From the NCBI GenBank assembly GCA_022647765.1, contig JALCLH010000006.1, forward strand, positions 1 to 64,000: DNA of 64,000 nt. The letters are read 5' to 3'. The DNA is from Acidipropionibacterium sp. Its GTDB lineage: Bacteria > Actinomycetota > Actinomycetes > Propionibacteriales > Propionibacteriaceae. Below are positions 63,726-64,000 of the stretch, piece by piece (position 1 is the first letter of the stretch; every line of letters begins with the position of its first letter). A program made the translations under genes and the position numbers. The notes below the pieces were generated by a model, which saw only the letters and a program-made list of their open reading frames with translations, was not told the origin of the DNA and ran no database searches.

Positions 63726-64000
63726 CTACATCAGATCCAGCACAGCCCGGGCCGTCTCGTCGTCGACCACCAGGTCGGTGGCGACCCGGGCCCGCAGGGC
63801 CGCCAGCAGGCTCCGGGCCTTGCTCTGCCCGGCCACCACGCAGATCCGGCGGGGTATCCTCTGCAGCTGCTGCGGCGTCATCCCGCTGGCCCGGTCGTTG
63901 AACGGGATGTCCGCATACCCGCCGTCGGCCTTCAGGAAGACCGTGTTGACATCGCCGACGACCCCCCAGGAGAGCAGCTGGTGCATCTCGGCCTCGGTGA
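63726..64000 (-). CDS. C-terminal end of a SorC/DeoR-type sugar-sensing regulator (partial)
   Basis: The frame is open to the end of the window (TEAEMHQLLSWGVVGDVNTVFL). It contains GVVGDVNTVFLKADG and PRRICVVAGQSKARSLLAALRARVATDLVVDDETARAVLDL, the typical end of the SorC sugar-binding domain (effector sugar-phosphate binding, NagB-like fold). The HTH is outside the window. Between 63595 and 63725 only a short imperfect repeat (CTCCTACATCAG, about three copies) is seen. Confidence 0.82.
   Translation of the reverse strand, partial: TEAEMHQLLSWGVVGDVNTVFLKADGGYADIPFNDRASGMTPQQLQRIPRRICVVAGQSKARSLLAALRARVATDLVVDDETARAVLDLM

Overview
The window is high-GC, densely coded DNA that looks like a chromosome segment of an anaerobic or facultative actinobacterium, most plausibly Propionibacteriaceae. 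Supporting signs are class III ribonucleotide reductase under a cobalamin riboswitch, four cobalamin riboswitches in 64 kb, actinobacterial regulator types and metal/corrinoid ABC systems. This assignment is inference from gene content; no rRNA or tRNA gene was seen.

Layout. 0-3 kb: end of an Lrp-type regulator, a class III aminotransferase, a spacer with repeats and two DnaA boxes, and a DUF559-like protein. 3-9.6 kb: NrdR-like box, B12 riboswitch, nrdD-nrdG; an MFS/ArsR divergent pair; a second B12 riboswitch before a small ribbon-helix-helix protein. 9.8-17.8 kb: two divergent FecCD/FecB-type metal or siderophore ABC systems, one with a secreted propeller-like protein, with Zur/Fur-like palindromes. 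18-25.4 kb: accessory region with MazEF-like, AbiEi/AbiEii and a further AbiEii-like pair, a truncated DUF4143 ATPase, and an EmrB-type MFS/TetR pair. 25.5-29.6 kb: B12-riboswitch-controlled corrinoid ABC operon ending in a [2Fe-2S] protein. 29.8-33.5 kb: Zn/Mn ABC operon with two permeases and a Zur-like box. 33.8-36.3 kb: membrane polyferredoxin plus Met/His-rich DUF305 lipoprotein behind a fourth B12 riboswitch. 36.4-39.7 kb: class I aminotransferase, EamA exporter, TetR. 39.8-46.9 kb: PRD regulator and a galactitol-type PTS operon with an FGGY kinase and a GpsA-like dehydrogenase. 47.2-54.9 kb: an EPSP-synthase homologue, acyl-CoA ligase, acyl-CoA dehydrogenase, enoyl-reductase-type SDR and dienoyl-CoA-reductase-type flavoenzyme. 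55-64 kb: GntR/ABC operon, response regulator, OsmC, thioredoxin, RluA, NAD-binding protein, HtrA protease and the end of a SorC-type regulator.

Two things stand out. First, the 47.2-54.9 kb operon has the enzyme set expected for turning a shikimate-derived acid into cyclohexanecarboxyl-CoA, the starter for omega-cyclohexyl fatty acids (known in Alicyclobacillus and Propionibacterium cyclohexanicum; chcA of Streptomyces collinus encodes the final reductase). Second, intergenic spaces carry a family of palindromes with the same 20-nt arms and a fixed length of 81 bp in nine of ten copies, plus smaller families with the same design but different arms.

Caution: at least fourteen otherwise well-preserved reading frames are broken by apparent single-base indels. 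Their number and kind suggest residual sequencing or assembly errors more than gene decay, so I describe those genes as one locus and mark the break.
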